Below are positions 25,546-34,378 of a stretch of 64,000 nucleotides of DNA, one piece after another. Source of the DNA: Archangium gephyra (GTDB lineage: Bacteria; Myxococcota; Myxococcia; Myxococcales; Myxococcaceae). The stretch spans positions 918,501 to 982,500 of the forward strand of contig NZ_CP011509.1 of assembly GCF_001027285.1 (NCBI RefSeq). Reading direction: 5' to 3'. Below the pieces are notes generated by a model. The model worked only from the letters and a program-made list of their open reading frames with translations, made no database searches and had not been told where the DNA came from. The position numbers were made by a program, and so were the translations under genes. The number at the start of each line of letters is the position of its first letter. Within the stretch, counting starts at the first letter, position 1.

Positions 25546-27294
25546 TCAGAGCGCGAGGCGCTCGCCCACGGCGGGCGGGGTGAAGGGGCGCAGTGCGCCG
25601 TCCTTCCAGCGGATGAACACGAGGGAGGGATCCTCGAGCGGCGTGTCGAAGGTGAAGCCGACCCGCGTGGGTCCCTCGCCGTTGTCCTCCAGCACCGTCA
25701 CCGTCATGCCCTGGAGCTTCACCTGGGCGCCCTTGCGCAGCGGGTAGCGCTGGCCGCGGAACACGGTCTCGAACTCGCTGGTGAGGAACTCGTTCCGGGT
25801 GAGCGAGAGCTCCAGGGAGTCCGGCCCCGAGCGGGTGAGCTCGTGCGGCTCCGGTGAGAGGGACATCGTCCACCAGGCGCGCGGCTTGGGCATGCCGCGG
25901 GTGGCCATGGTCGCCGGGATGTACATGGAGATCATCGGCATCGGCGTGGGGAAGACGACCAGGCGCTGCTGGGGAAGCCGCGAGTAGTCCAGCTCGCGCT
26001 CCAGGAGGAGGAGGCTCGGCTCCGTCTGGGCATAGCCCTGCTGGAAGGCGGAGGTCATCAGCGGCCAGAGCAGGGGAGCCAGCACCAGGTGCAGGAGCGC
26101 GAGCACGGCGGCCACGGCCGCCACGCCCCGGGGACGCCAGCCGTGCGCCCGCGAGCGCCACGCGGACACGAGCACCACCGCCACGGCCACCGAGCCGCCC
26201 AGGCCCGGCAGGAGCAGCAGCCGGTTGGAGGGGAAGGTAGCGGCCACGGGCAGCAGCGAGAGCGCCGCGCCGAGGAAGAGCCAGCGGCAGTGCCGGCGCT
26301 CGTCCTCGGAGAGCGAGGGCCACGCGGCGCGCACCAGCAGGGCCACGCCCACGAGTCCGAGGAGCCCCAGGCCCACCAGCGCGGGACGGAGTTGCTCGCC
26401 GGCCACCCAGAGGTCCGCGGGCACCTGCAGCAGCACGCCGCCGAGCAGCACCGGAATCCGCGCCAGGGCCCCGACGAGGAAGCGCCCGGGCTCGCCCACC
26501 GGGTCCATGTAGGAGCCGGAGCCGGAGGCGCCGTAGCCGCGCAGCTTGTACCCCACCAGGTACACGAGCCCGAGCAGCGCCGCCGGAGCGATGGCCCGCA
26601 GCCGCTCCTTCAGGCCGCCCTTGTCCCCGAGCAGCTCGTAGGCCAGCACGTACGCGAAGAGGCCCAGGGCGCTCTCGCCGCCCAGGAGGCCCACGGTGAG
26701 CCCGGCCAGGGACAGGGGCAGGGCCCAGGGCCGGCGGGACTCGCGCCACTCCAGGTGCATCCACAGGCCGAACAGCGCGGGCACGGCGGCCACCAGCGCG
26801 TTGCGGTTGGCGATCCACCCCGCGACCATGAAGTGCGCGCCGTTGATGGCGAAGAGGAACAGCGCGAGCGCTCCAATGGCCCCCGGCAGCAGGCGCCGCA
26901 GCAGGGTACCGAAGAGCGCCACCATCCCCAGGTACCAGGCCAGCGAGTGGAGGTGATAGCCCACGGCGTTGCGGCCGAAGAGCGCGTGGTCCATCACCAC
27001 GAGCGCGCTCGACAGGGGCCGCCAGAAGGTCAGCTTCAGCTCGGGCAGCGTCCACCAGGGATAGGGGCCCTCGTCCATCAGCCGCTGGAGCTCCGCGGGG
27101 TCACCGCCCGCGAAGCGGAACAGGTCCCAGCGAGTCCCCGGAGCGGGAAAGCCCTCGAGGATGAGCAGGTGGATGTAGTCGTCGCTCATGAAGCCGAGCC
27201 ACGCCGTGGGCAGGGTGAGCACCAGCGCGGCGAGCAGCGAGAGCCAGAGGATGCGCGGGAAGGCGAGCCACCGGCCCCGGGAGGGAGTGTCCAT
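25546..27294 (-). CDS. GT-C-like glycosyltransferase membrane protein
   Basis: A protein of about 582 residues with some 10-12 membrane segments. After the first membrane helix comes FMSDDYIHL (D38, D39), the acidic loop-1 motif typical of GT-C glycosyltransferases using polyprenyl-phosphate sugars. HSLAWYLG, the AINGAHFMVAGWIANRN loop and a C-terminal periplasmic beta domain fit this class. It would transfer a sugar to a lipid, protein or glycan on the periplasmic face; donor and acceptor are unknown. The start is ambiguous between ATG 27294 and ATG 27303. Confidence 0.7.
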   Translation of the reverse strand: MDTPSRGRWLAFPRILWLSLLAALVLTLPTAWLGFMSDDYIHLLILEGFPAPGTRWDLFRFAGGDPAELQRLMDEGPYPWWTLPELKLTFWRPLSSALVVMDHALFGRNAVGYHLHSLAWYLGMVALFGTLLRRLLPGAIGALALFLFAINGAHFMVAGWIANRNALVAAVPALFGLWMHLEWRESRRPWALPLSLAGLTVGLLGGESALGLFAYVLAYELLGDKGGLKERLRAIAPAALLGLVYLVGYKLRGYGASGSGSYMDPVGEPGRFLVGALARIPVLLGGVLLQVPADLWVAGEQLRPALVGLGLLGLVGVALLVRAAWPSLSEDERRHCRWLFLGAALSLLPVAATFPSNRLLLLPGLGGSVAVAVVLVSAWRSRAHGWRPRGVAAVAAVLALLHLVLAPLLWPLMTSAFQQGYAQTEPSLLLLERELDYSRLPQQRLVVFPTPMPMISMYIPATMATRGMPKPRAWWTMSLSPEPHELTRSGPDSLELSLTRNEFLTSEFETVFRGQRYPLRKGAQVKLQGMTVTVLEDNGEGPTRVGFTFDTPLEDPSLVFIRWKDGALRPFTPPAVGERLAL

Positions 27295-27383
27295 GCCCCC
27301 CATCTAGTCCAATCCGTCAGCTTCGTGGAGTCGCGGGCGTCCTCTGCCGCGCACCTCGGGTGGACACCTCGGGAGGAGACATC

Positions 27384-27902
27384 ATGGGAGACCCACGCAA
27401 CCCCAGACGGGCGGACGAGCCCTGGAACCTCGACCGCCTCCGCATCGCCGAGGCCGAGCTGCGGGCGCTCGCCCCGCTGGTCACCTTCTCCGGAGGGTGG
27501 GCCTGGCACTTCATGGCCCCGCCCCACGAGGAGCTGAAGATCTTCCACGACCACAAGGACGTGGATCTCTTCGTGGAGCCCGGGCGCTTCCCGGAGCTCG
27601 TGCAACTGCTCACGGACCGGGGCTTCCACCGCATCTGGAGCCGCTTCGACGCCACCTCCACGCACTTCTACCGCTACGCGAAGTACGTCGAGGACGCCAA
27701 GGTCATCCTGGATGTCTTCGTGAGGCACGTGCCCTCGGTGGAGGTGGGCGGCCTGCGCGTGGTGGAGCCGGCCACGCTGCTCACCTTCTATGGAGACATC
27801 CACAGCACGGATGACTGCGTGTCCGTGCTGGCCGCGAGACGGCTCCTGGAGCGGGGAATCAATCCCCTGGGGCGTTCAGAGCTGGTCACTCGTCCCCGCT
27901 GA
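27384..27902 (+). CDS. Nucleotidyltransferase-fold protein
   Basis: A 172-residue cytoplasmic protein; ATG 27384 has GGGAGGAGA in front. The pattern GGWAWHF followed by HKDVDLFVEP and a helix LVQLLTDRGFHRI matches the minimal nucleotidyltransferase fold of aminoglycoside/lincosamide-type enzymes and related toxin-like NTases: GG, then DxD on the next strand. A third acidic residue appears in KVILDVFV. Substrate is unknown. No AbiE-type partner is adjacent; the AbiEi-like gene in this window is over 30 kb away. Confidence 0.6.
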   Translation: MGDPRNPRRADEPWNLDRLRIAEAELRALAPLVTFSGGWAWHFMAPPHEELKIFHDHKDVDLFVEPGRFPELVQLLTDRGFHRIWSRFDATSTHFYRYAKYVEDAKVILDVFVRHVPSVEVGGLRVVEPATLLTFYGDIHSTDDCVSVLAARRLLERGINPLGRSELVTRPR

Positions 27903-27951
27903 GCCGGGGTGGTGGGTTCGAGCGGCGATGACCCATCGCTATCGTGTGCGC

Positions 27952-29607
27952 ATGAGCCGAGTGGATGTGAGACCCCTGTCGCTGCTCGTCCTGGGATGGG
28001 CGCTGGGAGCGACGGGCTGCGACGAGCATGGCGCTCCCCCCGTCACCTATGACCCGCCCGCGGTGGCTCCTTCTATCGAGGTGAGCTCCGCGGCGCCCGC
28101 GTCCGTGGGCCCTGGCGAGGTGTTGAGCCTGGAGGTCTCCGCCACGGTGTCACGTGGGACGCTGTCCTATGCGTGGACGACGACCGCGGGCACCGTGGGC
28201 ACCCGGGCCAGCGGCAACGAGGCGCTCTGGACGTCCCCGTCCTGTCTGCCCGGCGACGTGACGCCCTCGGTGACGGTGACCGTCACCAGCGACGCCGGGC
28301 TGAGTGCCTCCCACACCTTCCCCATCACCTGGACGGGCCCCGCCTGCACGCGGGCTCCGTGCTCCTTCTCGCTCGAGGAGGGGCGCCTCGCGCTGGCGGC
28401 CGACTGCACCACGGACTCCACGCTGTTCGTGCCGGAGGGCTACGGCTTCGATGGCGCGGGCCACACCGTCACGGCCGTGGATCCTCCAGGGGGCGCCTTC
28501 ACCGGGGCCGTCATCCGCAACCGGGGGGGCACGGCGCGCGTGCACGGCGTGACCGTCACCACGAGCGGGTTGAAGGACCAGTGCCAGACGGGGGCCGCGA
28601 AGCTCCGGGGCATCCTGCTCGAGGGGGCCTCGGGAGAAGTGGTGGACAGTGAGGTGAGCGGCCTCGGCAAGGGCACCACGAGCGGCTGTCAGGAGGGCTT
28701 CGGCATCGAGGTGCGCAACGACGACGCGAGCCGCGGACCCTTCCGGGTGGACGTGCTGCGCAACCGTGTCTCGGCCTTCCAGAAGGTGGGCATCCTGGCC
28801 ACGGGGGCCGTGGAGGTGACGCTCGCGGACAACACGGTGGAGGGTGGGGGTCCGGTGGACCACATCGCGCGCAATGGCATTCAAGTGAGCAACGGGGCCA
28901 GGGCGCGGGTGACGGGCAACAGGGTCTCCGGGAATGCCTATACCCGCGCCGATACCACGGGCACGGGCCTCCTGGTCAGCGGGGGGGCAGGCGCGCCCCT
29001 GGTGACGGGGCTCGTCGTCGAGGGCAATACCTTCACCGACAACGACATCGGCATCTACCTCTCCCAGGACGCGGGAGAGCCGCCGGATGCGTCGGCGCGC
29101 GCGCGGATCGCCGGCAACGTGCTCCAGCATGGATCGGTGTCCAATCCGTATCAGGCCGCCATCGCGGACTACTACGGGACGGGGAGCCTCATCACCTCGA
29201 ACGACCTCTCCGGGGCGGGTTACGATCCGGCCACGGTGCCCGATGGCACCTTCGCCGTCGACGTGTACACCCCTCATCCGGCGTCGAAGCTCGCGTTCCT
29301 CACGTCCGCGTATGGCGTCGCGGCGGGCGCCTGCTCCGGCAAGGTCACCGTGCAGAGCCAGGACAAGGACGGCAACCTCGTGCCCTCGGTGGGGACGTTC
29401 TCCCTGACGGCCTCGGGTCCGGCGGCGCCCGGCGTCACCTTCCACGCGCAGCCGGACTGCTCCGGCGCGGCCCTCACCACCGTGGACCTCTCGACGGCGC
29501 AGGCGGAGGCGGCCTTCTATTTCAAGTCCTCGCAGCCCGGTGCGGTGACGGTGGAGGTTTCCGGTGGGAGCCTGACCATGGCCTCGCAGGTGCAGGCCAT
29601 CCAGTGA
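27952..29607 (+). CDS. Beta-helix lipoprotein
   Basis: A 551-residue lipoprotein with lipobox ATGC (cysteine near residue 23). An Ig-like segment (about 35-125) is followed by a right-handed parallel beta-helix (about 190-400) visible as repeated short strands around Asn: VLRNRVSAF, LADNTVEGGG, VTGNRVSGN, VEGNTFTDND, IAGNVLQHG. The C-terminal 110 residues are another beta-sandwich-like part. Beta-helix lipoproteins bind or cut polysaccharides; no catalytic residues can be named here. Confidence 0.78.
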   Translation: MSRVDVRPLSLLVLGWALGATGCDEHGAPPVTYDPPAVAPSIEVSSAAPASVGPGEVLSLEVSATVSRGTLSYAWTTTAGTVGTRASGNEALWTSPSCLPGDVTPSVTVTVTSDAGLSASHTFPITWTGPACTRAPCSFSLEEGRLALAADCTTDSTLFVPEGYGFDGAGHTVTAVDPPGGAFTGAVIRNRGGTARVHGVTVTTSGLKDQCQTGAAKLRGILLEGASGEVVDSEVSGLGKGTTSGCQEGFGIEVRNDDASRGPFRVDVLRNRVSAFQKVGILATGAVEVTLADNTVEGGGPVDHIARNGIQVSNGARARVTGNRVSGNAYTRADTTGTGLLVSGGAGAPLVTGLVVEGNTFTDNDIGIYLSQDAGEPPDASARARIAGNVLQHGSVSNPYQAAIADYYGTGSLITSNDLSGAGYDPATVPDGTFAVDVYTPHPASKLAFLTSAYGVAAGACSGKVTVQSQDKDGNLVPSVGTFSLTASGPAAPGVTFHAQPDCSGAALTTVDLSTAQAEAAFYFKSSQPGAVTVEVSGGSLTMASQVQAIQ

Positions 29608-29756
29608 GCCCGCCGGTTTCGGGCCGTGACGGGAGGCATGGCAATCCGCCAGGGCCACTTGCACGGTGCCACGTTGCGCCGCGATGCGTCGGAGGGGCTC
29701 CCGAGGGAGGGACTACAGGCATGTGACTTGCTGAGGGAAGAGGGGGAGGAGCCGCC

Positions 29757-30185
29757 ATGCGTCACCCCTTGCCGTGCTGCGTCATCCTCGCGCCGGACGC
29801 GGACGAGTCGCTGCGCTCGCTGTTGAGCGACGTGCTGGGCGACATGGGCATCGCCCTGCGTCCCGGAGGGGGCGTGGAGCGGCCGGACGTGGTGCTCGCG
29901 CTGGTGCAGCGCGAGGACAGCATGTCGCGGGTGCTGGGGGTGGCCGGGAATGAGGCGGGGGCGGCGCCTGTCTTCGCGCTGCTGCCCTTCGAGGACGAGC
30001 GGTTGCGGCGGCTGGCGGTGAGCCTGGGCGCGCGGGGCTGTTACGCGCTGGGCACTCCGCTGGAGTCGCTGAAGGAACTGTTGCGCGACGTGGTGGGGGG
30101 GCTGCCCCGTCCGCGCGGTCCGGAGCGCCTGGCGGCCGCTTCGGGGATGAGTGGTGAACGCGGGAGGCACGATGATGGAGCGTGA
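29757..30185 (+). CDS. Receiver-like (pseudo-receiver) small protein
   Basis: A 142-residue protein preceded by GGAGGAG. The alternating strand/helix pattern (CCVILAPDADESLRSLLSDVL, VVLALVQRED, PVFALLPFED, GARGCYALGTPLESLKELLRDVV) follows a CheY-like receiver. The usual phospho-acceptor Asp after the third strand is absent, as is the Lys of the last strand. It is therefore probably a non-phosphorylated signalling or scaffold domain. The downstream DUF6232-like gene begins before its stop, so both are made together. Confidence 0.5.
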   Translation: MRHPLPCCVILAPDADESLRSLLSDVLGDMGIALRPGGGVERPDVVLALVQREDSMSRVLGVAGNEAGAAPVFALLPFEDERLRRLAVSLGARGCYALGTPLESLKELLRDVVGGLPRPRGPERLAAASGMSGERGRHDDGA

Positions 30186-30702
30186 GTCCTGGCTGGCGTC
30201 GCGGCGGCACTCGAAGTCCATGCTGAGGGTGGTTCCCTCGCTTCCACCGGAGCCGCTCACCCCCTCGGGTGAGCGGGTGCTGGTGACGGCGGAGGGCATC
30301 CGGCTCACCAGCGAGCGCCTGGAGGTCGCGGGCGGCTCGTGGCGGCTGGAGGAGCTGCGGGGCTTCCGCACGCGGCACGAGGCCCCGGGCCTCAAGCTCC
30401 CGCTGCTGGTGGGCGCGGCGGCGGCGCTGGTGGTGCCCTCGCTGATGCTGCAGCCGGGCTCGTTCCGGGTGACGGCCGCGCTGGTGGTGGCCATGGCGCT
30501 CGTCTTCGCCTCCATCGTCCGGCTGGTGGTGGCGGCGGACACCTACTGGCTCACCGTGCGCACCGCGGACGGCGAGCGCCAGGTGCTGCGCTGCCAGGAT
30601 CATCAGCTCTTCGCCCGGCTGGTGGAGGCCCTCGGCGAGGTGCTCGAGCGGCCCGAGCCCCGGCCTCCGCCCTCCGTGCGCCGGCTCGTGCTGGTGCGCT
30701 GA
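30172..30702 (+). CDS. DUF6232-like membrane protein
   Basis: A 176-residue protein with two adjacent membrane helices (about 81-98 and 104-123) flanked by cytoplasmic beta-rich parts, consistent with DUF6232 proteins. GGGAGG lies just upstream; ATG 30172 and 30175 are both possible. The start overlaps the end of the receiver-like gene by 14 bases, so they are coupled. Function unknown. Confidence 0.6.
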   Translation: MMERESWLASRRHSKSMLRVVPSLPPEPLTPSGERVLVTAEGIRLTSERLEVAGGSWRLEELRGFRTRHEAPGLKLPLLVGAAAALVVPSLMLQPGSFRVTAALVVAMALVFASIVRLVVAADTYWLTVRTADGERQVLRCQDHQLFARLVEALGEVLERPEPRPPPSVRRLVLVR

Positions 30703-30703
30703 G

Positions 30704-30740
30704 TCCCCCTCTCCCCCCTGGGAGAGGGTGGGGGTGAGGG
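30704..30740. repeat. CCCTCTCCC/GGGAGAGGG hairpin repeat, copy 1
   Basis: CCCTCTCCC (30707-30715) pairs with GGGAGAGGG (30720-30728), followed by GGGGGTGAGGG. This is one of four copies in the window (also 41190-41220, 47824-47856, 61055-61087), all intergenic. It sits between the DUF6232-like and mtfA genes and may end transcription. Confidence 0.85.
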
Positions 30741-30757
30741 TCTAGCATCCCCGTCTC

Positions 30758-31489
30758 ATGCCCGGCCTCTTGCGTACCCTCCAGCGCCACCGACTGCGCC
30801 GCCGCCCGTTTCCTCCCGGGTGGCTCGACTTCCTGGCGCGGCGCGTCCCCTTCTTCCGCGAGCTCCCCACCGAGCTGCGCCCGCGCTTCCTGGAGCTGCT
30901 CAAGCTCTTCGCCTGGGAGAAGGAGTTCATCGGGGCCGGCGGCTTCACCATCACCGACGAGGTGCGCGTGGTGGTGTCGGCCACGGCGGTGCGCCTGGTG
31001 GTGCACCTGGACTTCTCCTATTACGACCGGCTGCGCGAGGTCATCGTCTACCCGGACGCCTTCCGGATTCCGGACCGCACGGGCGTGGTGCTCGGCGAGG
31101 CGAAGAACTGGGGCACCGTCATCCTCTCGTGGCAGTCGGTGCTGGCGGGGCTGGCGGACCCGCGGGACGGGCACTCCACGGCTACGCACGAGTTCGCCCA
31201 CGTGCTGGACCGGGAGGACGGCGCCTTCGACGGCACGCCCGAGCTGCGCCAGTACTCGCACTACCGGGCGTGGGCTGCGGTGATGGGCGAGCACTTCCAC
31301 AAGCTGCGCGAGGGCCAGTCCGCCGAGCGTCAGGTGCTCGACGACTATGGAGGCCTCAACGAGGCCGAGTTCTTCGCCGTGGCCACCGAGTCCTTCTTCG
31401 AGAAGCCCCGGCAGATGCGGGAGAAGACGCCCGAGCTCTACGCGGAGCTCAAGCGCTTCTACGGGTGGGATCCAGCGCCCGGAACGTAG
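30758..31489 (+). CDS. mtfA: Zinc metallopeptidase MtfA
   Basis: A 243-residue protein of the MtfA (M90) peptidase family. The zinc site is HEFAH (H144, E145, H148) with the third ligand Glu in AVATESFF near 208. The N-terminal PFPPGWLDFLARRVPFFRELP and YYDRLREVIVYPDAF segments are conserved in the family. E. coli MtfA is a cytosolic aminopeptidase that also binds the Mlc repressor of the glucose PTS. A PTS EIIA-Ntr-like gene follows 225 bases downstream, but a functional link is only a guess. Confidence 0.9.
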   Translation: MPGLLRTLQRHRLRRRPFPPGWLDFLARRVPFFRELPTELRPRFLELLKLFAWEKEFIGAGGFTITDEVRVVVSATAVRLVVHLDFSYYDRLREVIVYPDAFRIPDRTGVVLGEAKNWGTVILSWQSVLAGLADPRDGHSTATHEFAHVLDREDGAFDGTPELRQYSHYRAWAAVMGEHFHKLREGQSAERQVLDDYGGLNEAEFFAVATESFFEKPRQMREKTPELYAELKRFYGWDPAPGT

Positions 31490-31714
31490 GGGCTCCAACG
31501 GGCGGGCGGGACGCTCGGGCCGCTGCTCGCCGCGGGGCCGTGCGGGTACGCCAGCGGACAGCGGAAGTGGGGCGGGACGTCCGCGAGGAACGATGGGGGT
31601 TGCCGATGCGTCTCTCCATTCCGAGCATGTTCGGAAGAGCGTCCGGGGGCCGTAGCGCGGCGGGAGCCTGGGTCAGGCGAGCCGCACCCGGGGCGTGCTC
31701 CAGGGAGGTGTGGG

Positions 31715-32224
31715 ATGCGCTTCACCGATTATCTGTCGGAGGACTGCATCTGTCCGGACCTGACGGCCCGGGACAGGGGGGGCGTGTTGCACGAGCTGGC
31801 CGGCCTGCTGGCGGCGAGGACGCAGGCGCCCCAGCAGCAACTGGAGGAGCAGCTGGTGGCCCGGGAGCGTCTCTCCAGCACGGCCATTGGCGAGGGGGTG
31901 GCTATTCCCCACTGCCGCTCCGAGCGGCTGCGGAAGATGACGGCGTGTGTGGCCGTGGACCGCGAGGGGGTGGACTTCGGCGCGCGGGATGGGAGGCCGG
32001 TGCGGCTCTTCGTGACGCTCGCCTCGCCCACGCACGCGCCGGGGACGCACCTGAGCGTGCTGGCGCGCATCGCGACGCTGATGCGGGACGCCCGGTTGCG
32101 GCAGGCGTTGGTGGAGGCGCGCTCCGCCCCCGCCATCCGCGAGCTCCTGGTGCGGGCCGAGGACGCCTACCTGGCCAGCCAGGCGCGCTCCGCTGACGCC
32201 AGCCAGCACGCCAGCGTCCCCTGA
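31715..32224 (+). CDS. ptsN: PTS EIIA-Ntr-like regulatory protein
   Basis: A 169-residue PTS_EIIA_2 domain protein after a strong AGGGAGGTG site. The phosphorylatable histidine is H66 in GEGVAIPHCR, followed by the conserved RLFVTLASP strand and HLSVLARIATLM helix. EIIA-Ntr proteins carry phosphate from a nitrogen-PTS relay and act as regulators rather than sugar transporters. The 225 bases before it hold no supportable gene. Its stop lies 6 bases from that of the convergent acetyltransferase gene. Confidence 0.88.
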   Translation: MRFTDYLSEDCICPDLTARDRGGVLHELAGLLAARTQAPQQQLEEQLVARERLSSTAIGEGVAIPHCRSERLRKMTACVAVDREGVDFGARDGRPVRLFVTLASPTHAPGTHLSVLARIATLMRDARLRQALVEARSAPAIRELLVRAEDAYLASQARSADASQHASVP

Positions 32225-32230
32225 GCCCGA

Positions 32231-32962
32231 CTACTCCGCGTCTTCCGGTACGGGCGCGCTGGCCGCCTTCTTCCGGGCGCTCCCCGTGGCCGGGCGCCGG
32301 GCCCGGGGCTTCTTGCTCAGGAGCGAGGGTCCGCTCACCTCCTCGGGCATGAGGCCCGTGGTGGGCGTGCCCCCCGTGCTCGCGGACCGGGGCTTGATGC
32401 GGCGCGGGGGCAGCAGATCCGGCTCTCCGGGCACCTTCTGGGCCAGGAAGATGGCCGCGTCCAGCTTGTAGAAGTTGCGCGCCCGGTACCACGAGAGCGC
32501 CGACTCGTTGTTCTCCGCCACCTCCAGCACCAGGTGCGTGCAGCCCCGCGTCCGCGCCAGGTGCTGCAGCTGCTCCATGATGAAGCTGCCCACGCCCCGG
32601 CCCTGGTAGTCCGGGTGCACCGCCAGCTCCTCGACGAAGAGCGGCCGCATGCCCCGCTTCTCGAACCAGCGCGGGTTCACCCAGTTGTCGTCTCCCGTGG
32701 CCTCGAAGGCACACTCGGAGTAGCCGACGATGTCCCCATTCACCTCGTAGACGAGCTGCTCGATCCACTCCGAGGAGTACACCTCCAGGAAGCGCCGCTT
32801 GGAGCGGGGCCGCTGGTACTCCACTGTCTCGCGGTTGACGTCCCGGAAGACGAGCTTGAGGAACTCCCAGGCCCGGTTGAGATCCCTCCGGTGGATGCGC
32901 CGCACGCGCACCTCCAGCGTGTCCTTCTTCTTGCGCGAGGAGGGAGGTTTCGTCTCACTCAT
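32231..32962 (-). CDS. GNAT-family N-acetyltransferase
   Basis: A 243-residue enzyme. The GNAT core (about residues 18-175) has the acetyl-CoA pyrophosphate-binding motif VHPDYQGRGVGSFIMEQL and the C-terminal ESALSWYRARNFYKLD segment typical of RimI-like folds. A basic, Pro/Ala/Lys-rich tail of about 65 residues follows, which may bind nucleic acid or a partner. ATG 32962 was chosen, with GGAGAGG upstream. The acceptor is unknown. Confidence 0.85.
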   Translation of the reverse strand: MSETKPPSSRKKKDTLEVRVRRIHRRDLNRAWEFLKLVFRDVNRETVEYQRPRSKRRFLEVYSSEWIEQLVYEVNGDIVGYSECAFEATGDDNWVNPRWFEKRGMRPLFVEELAVHPDYQGRGVGSFIMEQLQHLARTRGCTHLVLEVAENNESALSWYRARNFYKLDAAIFLAQKVPGEPDLLPPRRIKPRSASTGGTPTTGLMPEEVSGPSLLSKKPRARRPATGSARKKAASAPVPEDAE

Positions 32963-33046
32963 ATACCCCCCTCTCCTAGCCGACTCGGCGGCGCGATGCG
33001 CGGGGAACCGTACGCGACTACCCACTGCCCGGCATATGGTGCGCGC

Positions 33047-34123
33047 GTGAACCCTTCGACGAACCCGACTCCCCGTTGGCTGCTGTACGGCGCCACCGGC
33101 TATACCGGTGTCCTCATCGCCGAGGAGGCCGTGCGCCGCGGCCACAAGCCCGTGCTGGCCGGCCGCTCGCGCCAGAAGCTCGCCCCCCTGGCCTCGCGGC
33201 TCGGACTGGACTCGGTGGCCGTGGGCCTCGACGACATGCGCGGCCTGGTGTCCGCCCTGGAGGGCCTGCCCCTGGTGGTGCATGCCGCCGGCCCCTTCGT
33301 GCACACCAGCGAGCCCATGGTGCAGGCCTGTCTCGCCGCGGGCGCCCACTACCTGGACATCACCGGCGAGATTCCCGTCTTCGAGAACACCTTCCGCCAC
33401 GACGCCGAGGCGAAGCGCCGCGGCGTCGTCCTGATGTCCGGCGTGGGCTTCGACGTGGTGCCCACCGACTGCCTCGCCCGCTACGTGGCGGACAAGGTGC
33501 CCGGAGCACACGAGCTGGAGCTGGCCATCGCCTCCACCTCGCCGCCGAGCGCCGGCACCGTGAAGTCCATGCTGGAGGGCCTGCCCGCCGGAAACCTCGT
33601 GCGCCGGGGCGGCCAGCTGCAACCGTGGCCCATGGGGCAGGGCGTGCGCCGCGTGCGCTTCTCCGACAAGGAGCGCACCGTCGTCCCCATCCCCTGGGGA
33701 GACCTGGCGACGGCCTGGCACTCCACCGGCATCCCCAACATCACCACGTACCTGGCCCAACCGGCGGCCGTGGCCCATGCCCTGCGCTTCACCTTCCCCG
33801 CCTTCCGGCGGCTGGTGGCGGTGGAGGCCGTGCGCGAGCAGCTGGCGAAGCTGGTGGAGGCGCGCGTCCAGGGGCCGGACGAGACGCTGCGCCAGCGGAG
33901 CCGCTCCCAGGTGTGGGCCGAGGCGCGCGCGCCGGACGGACGGCGGGCGGAGGCGGTACTGGAGACGCCCGAGGCCTACGCCTTCACCGCCCGTGCCACG
34001 GTGCGCGCGGTGGAGGAGGTGCTGGCAGGAGCGCGGCGGGGCGCCTTCACCCCGGCCCAGGCCCTGGGCGCGGACTTCGTGCTCTCCGTCGAGGGCGTGC
34101 GCCGCATGGACCTGCCGACGTAG
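33047..34123 (+). CDS. Saccharopine dehydrogenase-like NAD(P)-binding protein
   Basis: A 358-residue oxidoreductase starting at GTG 33047. The N-terminal Rossmann motif LYGATGYTG and the following HKPVLAGRSRQKL place it in the saccharopine dehydrogenase-like/trans-acting enoyl reductase group. VHAAGPFVHTSEPMV, HYLDITGE and SGVGFDVVPTDCLA are further family hallmarks. Close relatives serve in lipid or polyketide metabolism rather than lysine breakdown, so a lipid role is more likely. It is divergent from the acetyltransferase gene. Confidence 0.85.
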   Translation: MNPSTNPTPRWLLYGATGYTGVLIAEEAVRRGHKPVLAGRSRQKLAPLASRLGLDSVAVGLDDMRGLVSALEGLPLVVHAAGPFVHTSEPMVQACLAAGAHYLDITGEIPVFENTFRHDAEAKRRGVVLMSGVGFDVVPTDCLARYVADKVPGAHELELAIASTSPPSAGTVKSMLEGLPAGNLVRRGGQLQPWPMGQGVRRVRFSDKERTVVPIPWGDLATAWHSTGIPNITTYLAQPAAVAHALRFTFPAFRRLVAVEAVREQLAKLVEARVQGPDETLRQRSRSQVWAEARAPDGRRAEAVLETPEAYAFTARATVRAVEEVLAGARRGAFTPAQALGADFVLSVEGVRRMDLPT

Positions 34124-34188
34124 GCGGACGCCCTCCCGGCGGGCACCCCAGCAGGCGGGGAGGCTCGCGGGGAGAAGCGCGGGGTCAT

Positions 34189-34205
34189 CTCCACCCCGGG
34201 TGGAG
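34189..34205. promoter_or_regulatory. Palindrome upstream of the chemotaxis receptor
   Basis: CTCCACCC and GGGTGGAG are separated by a single C, a perfect 8+1+8 palindrome in the 255-base gap before the receptor gene. It could be a regulator site; nothing else in this gap is supportable. Confidence 0.35.
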
Positions 34206-34378
34206 GCTGACATCCCCCGGGAAGGGGGCGGCGCGCGCCAGGGGAGCGCATCCGATATCCTGCGGTGCGTGTGCGGCGGACCCCCGCCGCCCGTGGCAGG
34301 GAAGCGCGGAGCCGCGAGGGCCCGCGGAGGAAGGAGCACCATGTCCAGGCGTTGCCCGTCCCAGCTCGAGGGGGGACG

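Noticed and set aside
27384..27902. Nucleotidyltransferase-like gene as the AbiEii partner of the AbiEi-like gene
   Set aside because: The two genes are more than 30 kb apart, on opposite strands, and the short NTase does not show the length or C-terminal part of AbiEii.
31490..31714. Possible small gene starting at ATG 31606 before ptsN
   Set aside because: The frame runs on into the ptsN gene in another phase, its composition is typical of shadows, and no ribosome site is convincing.
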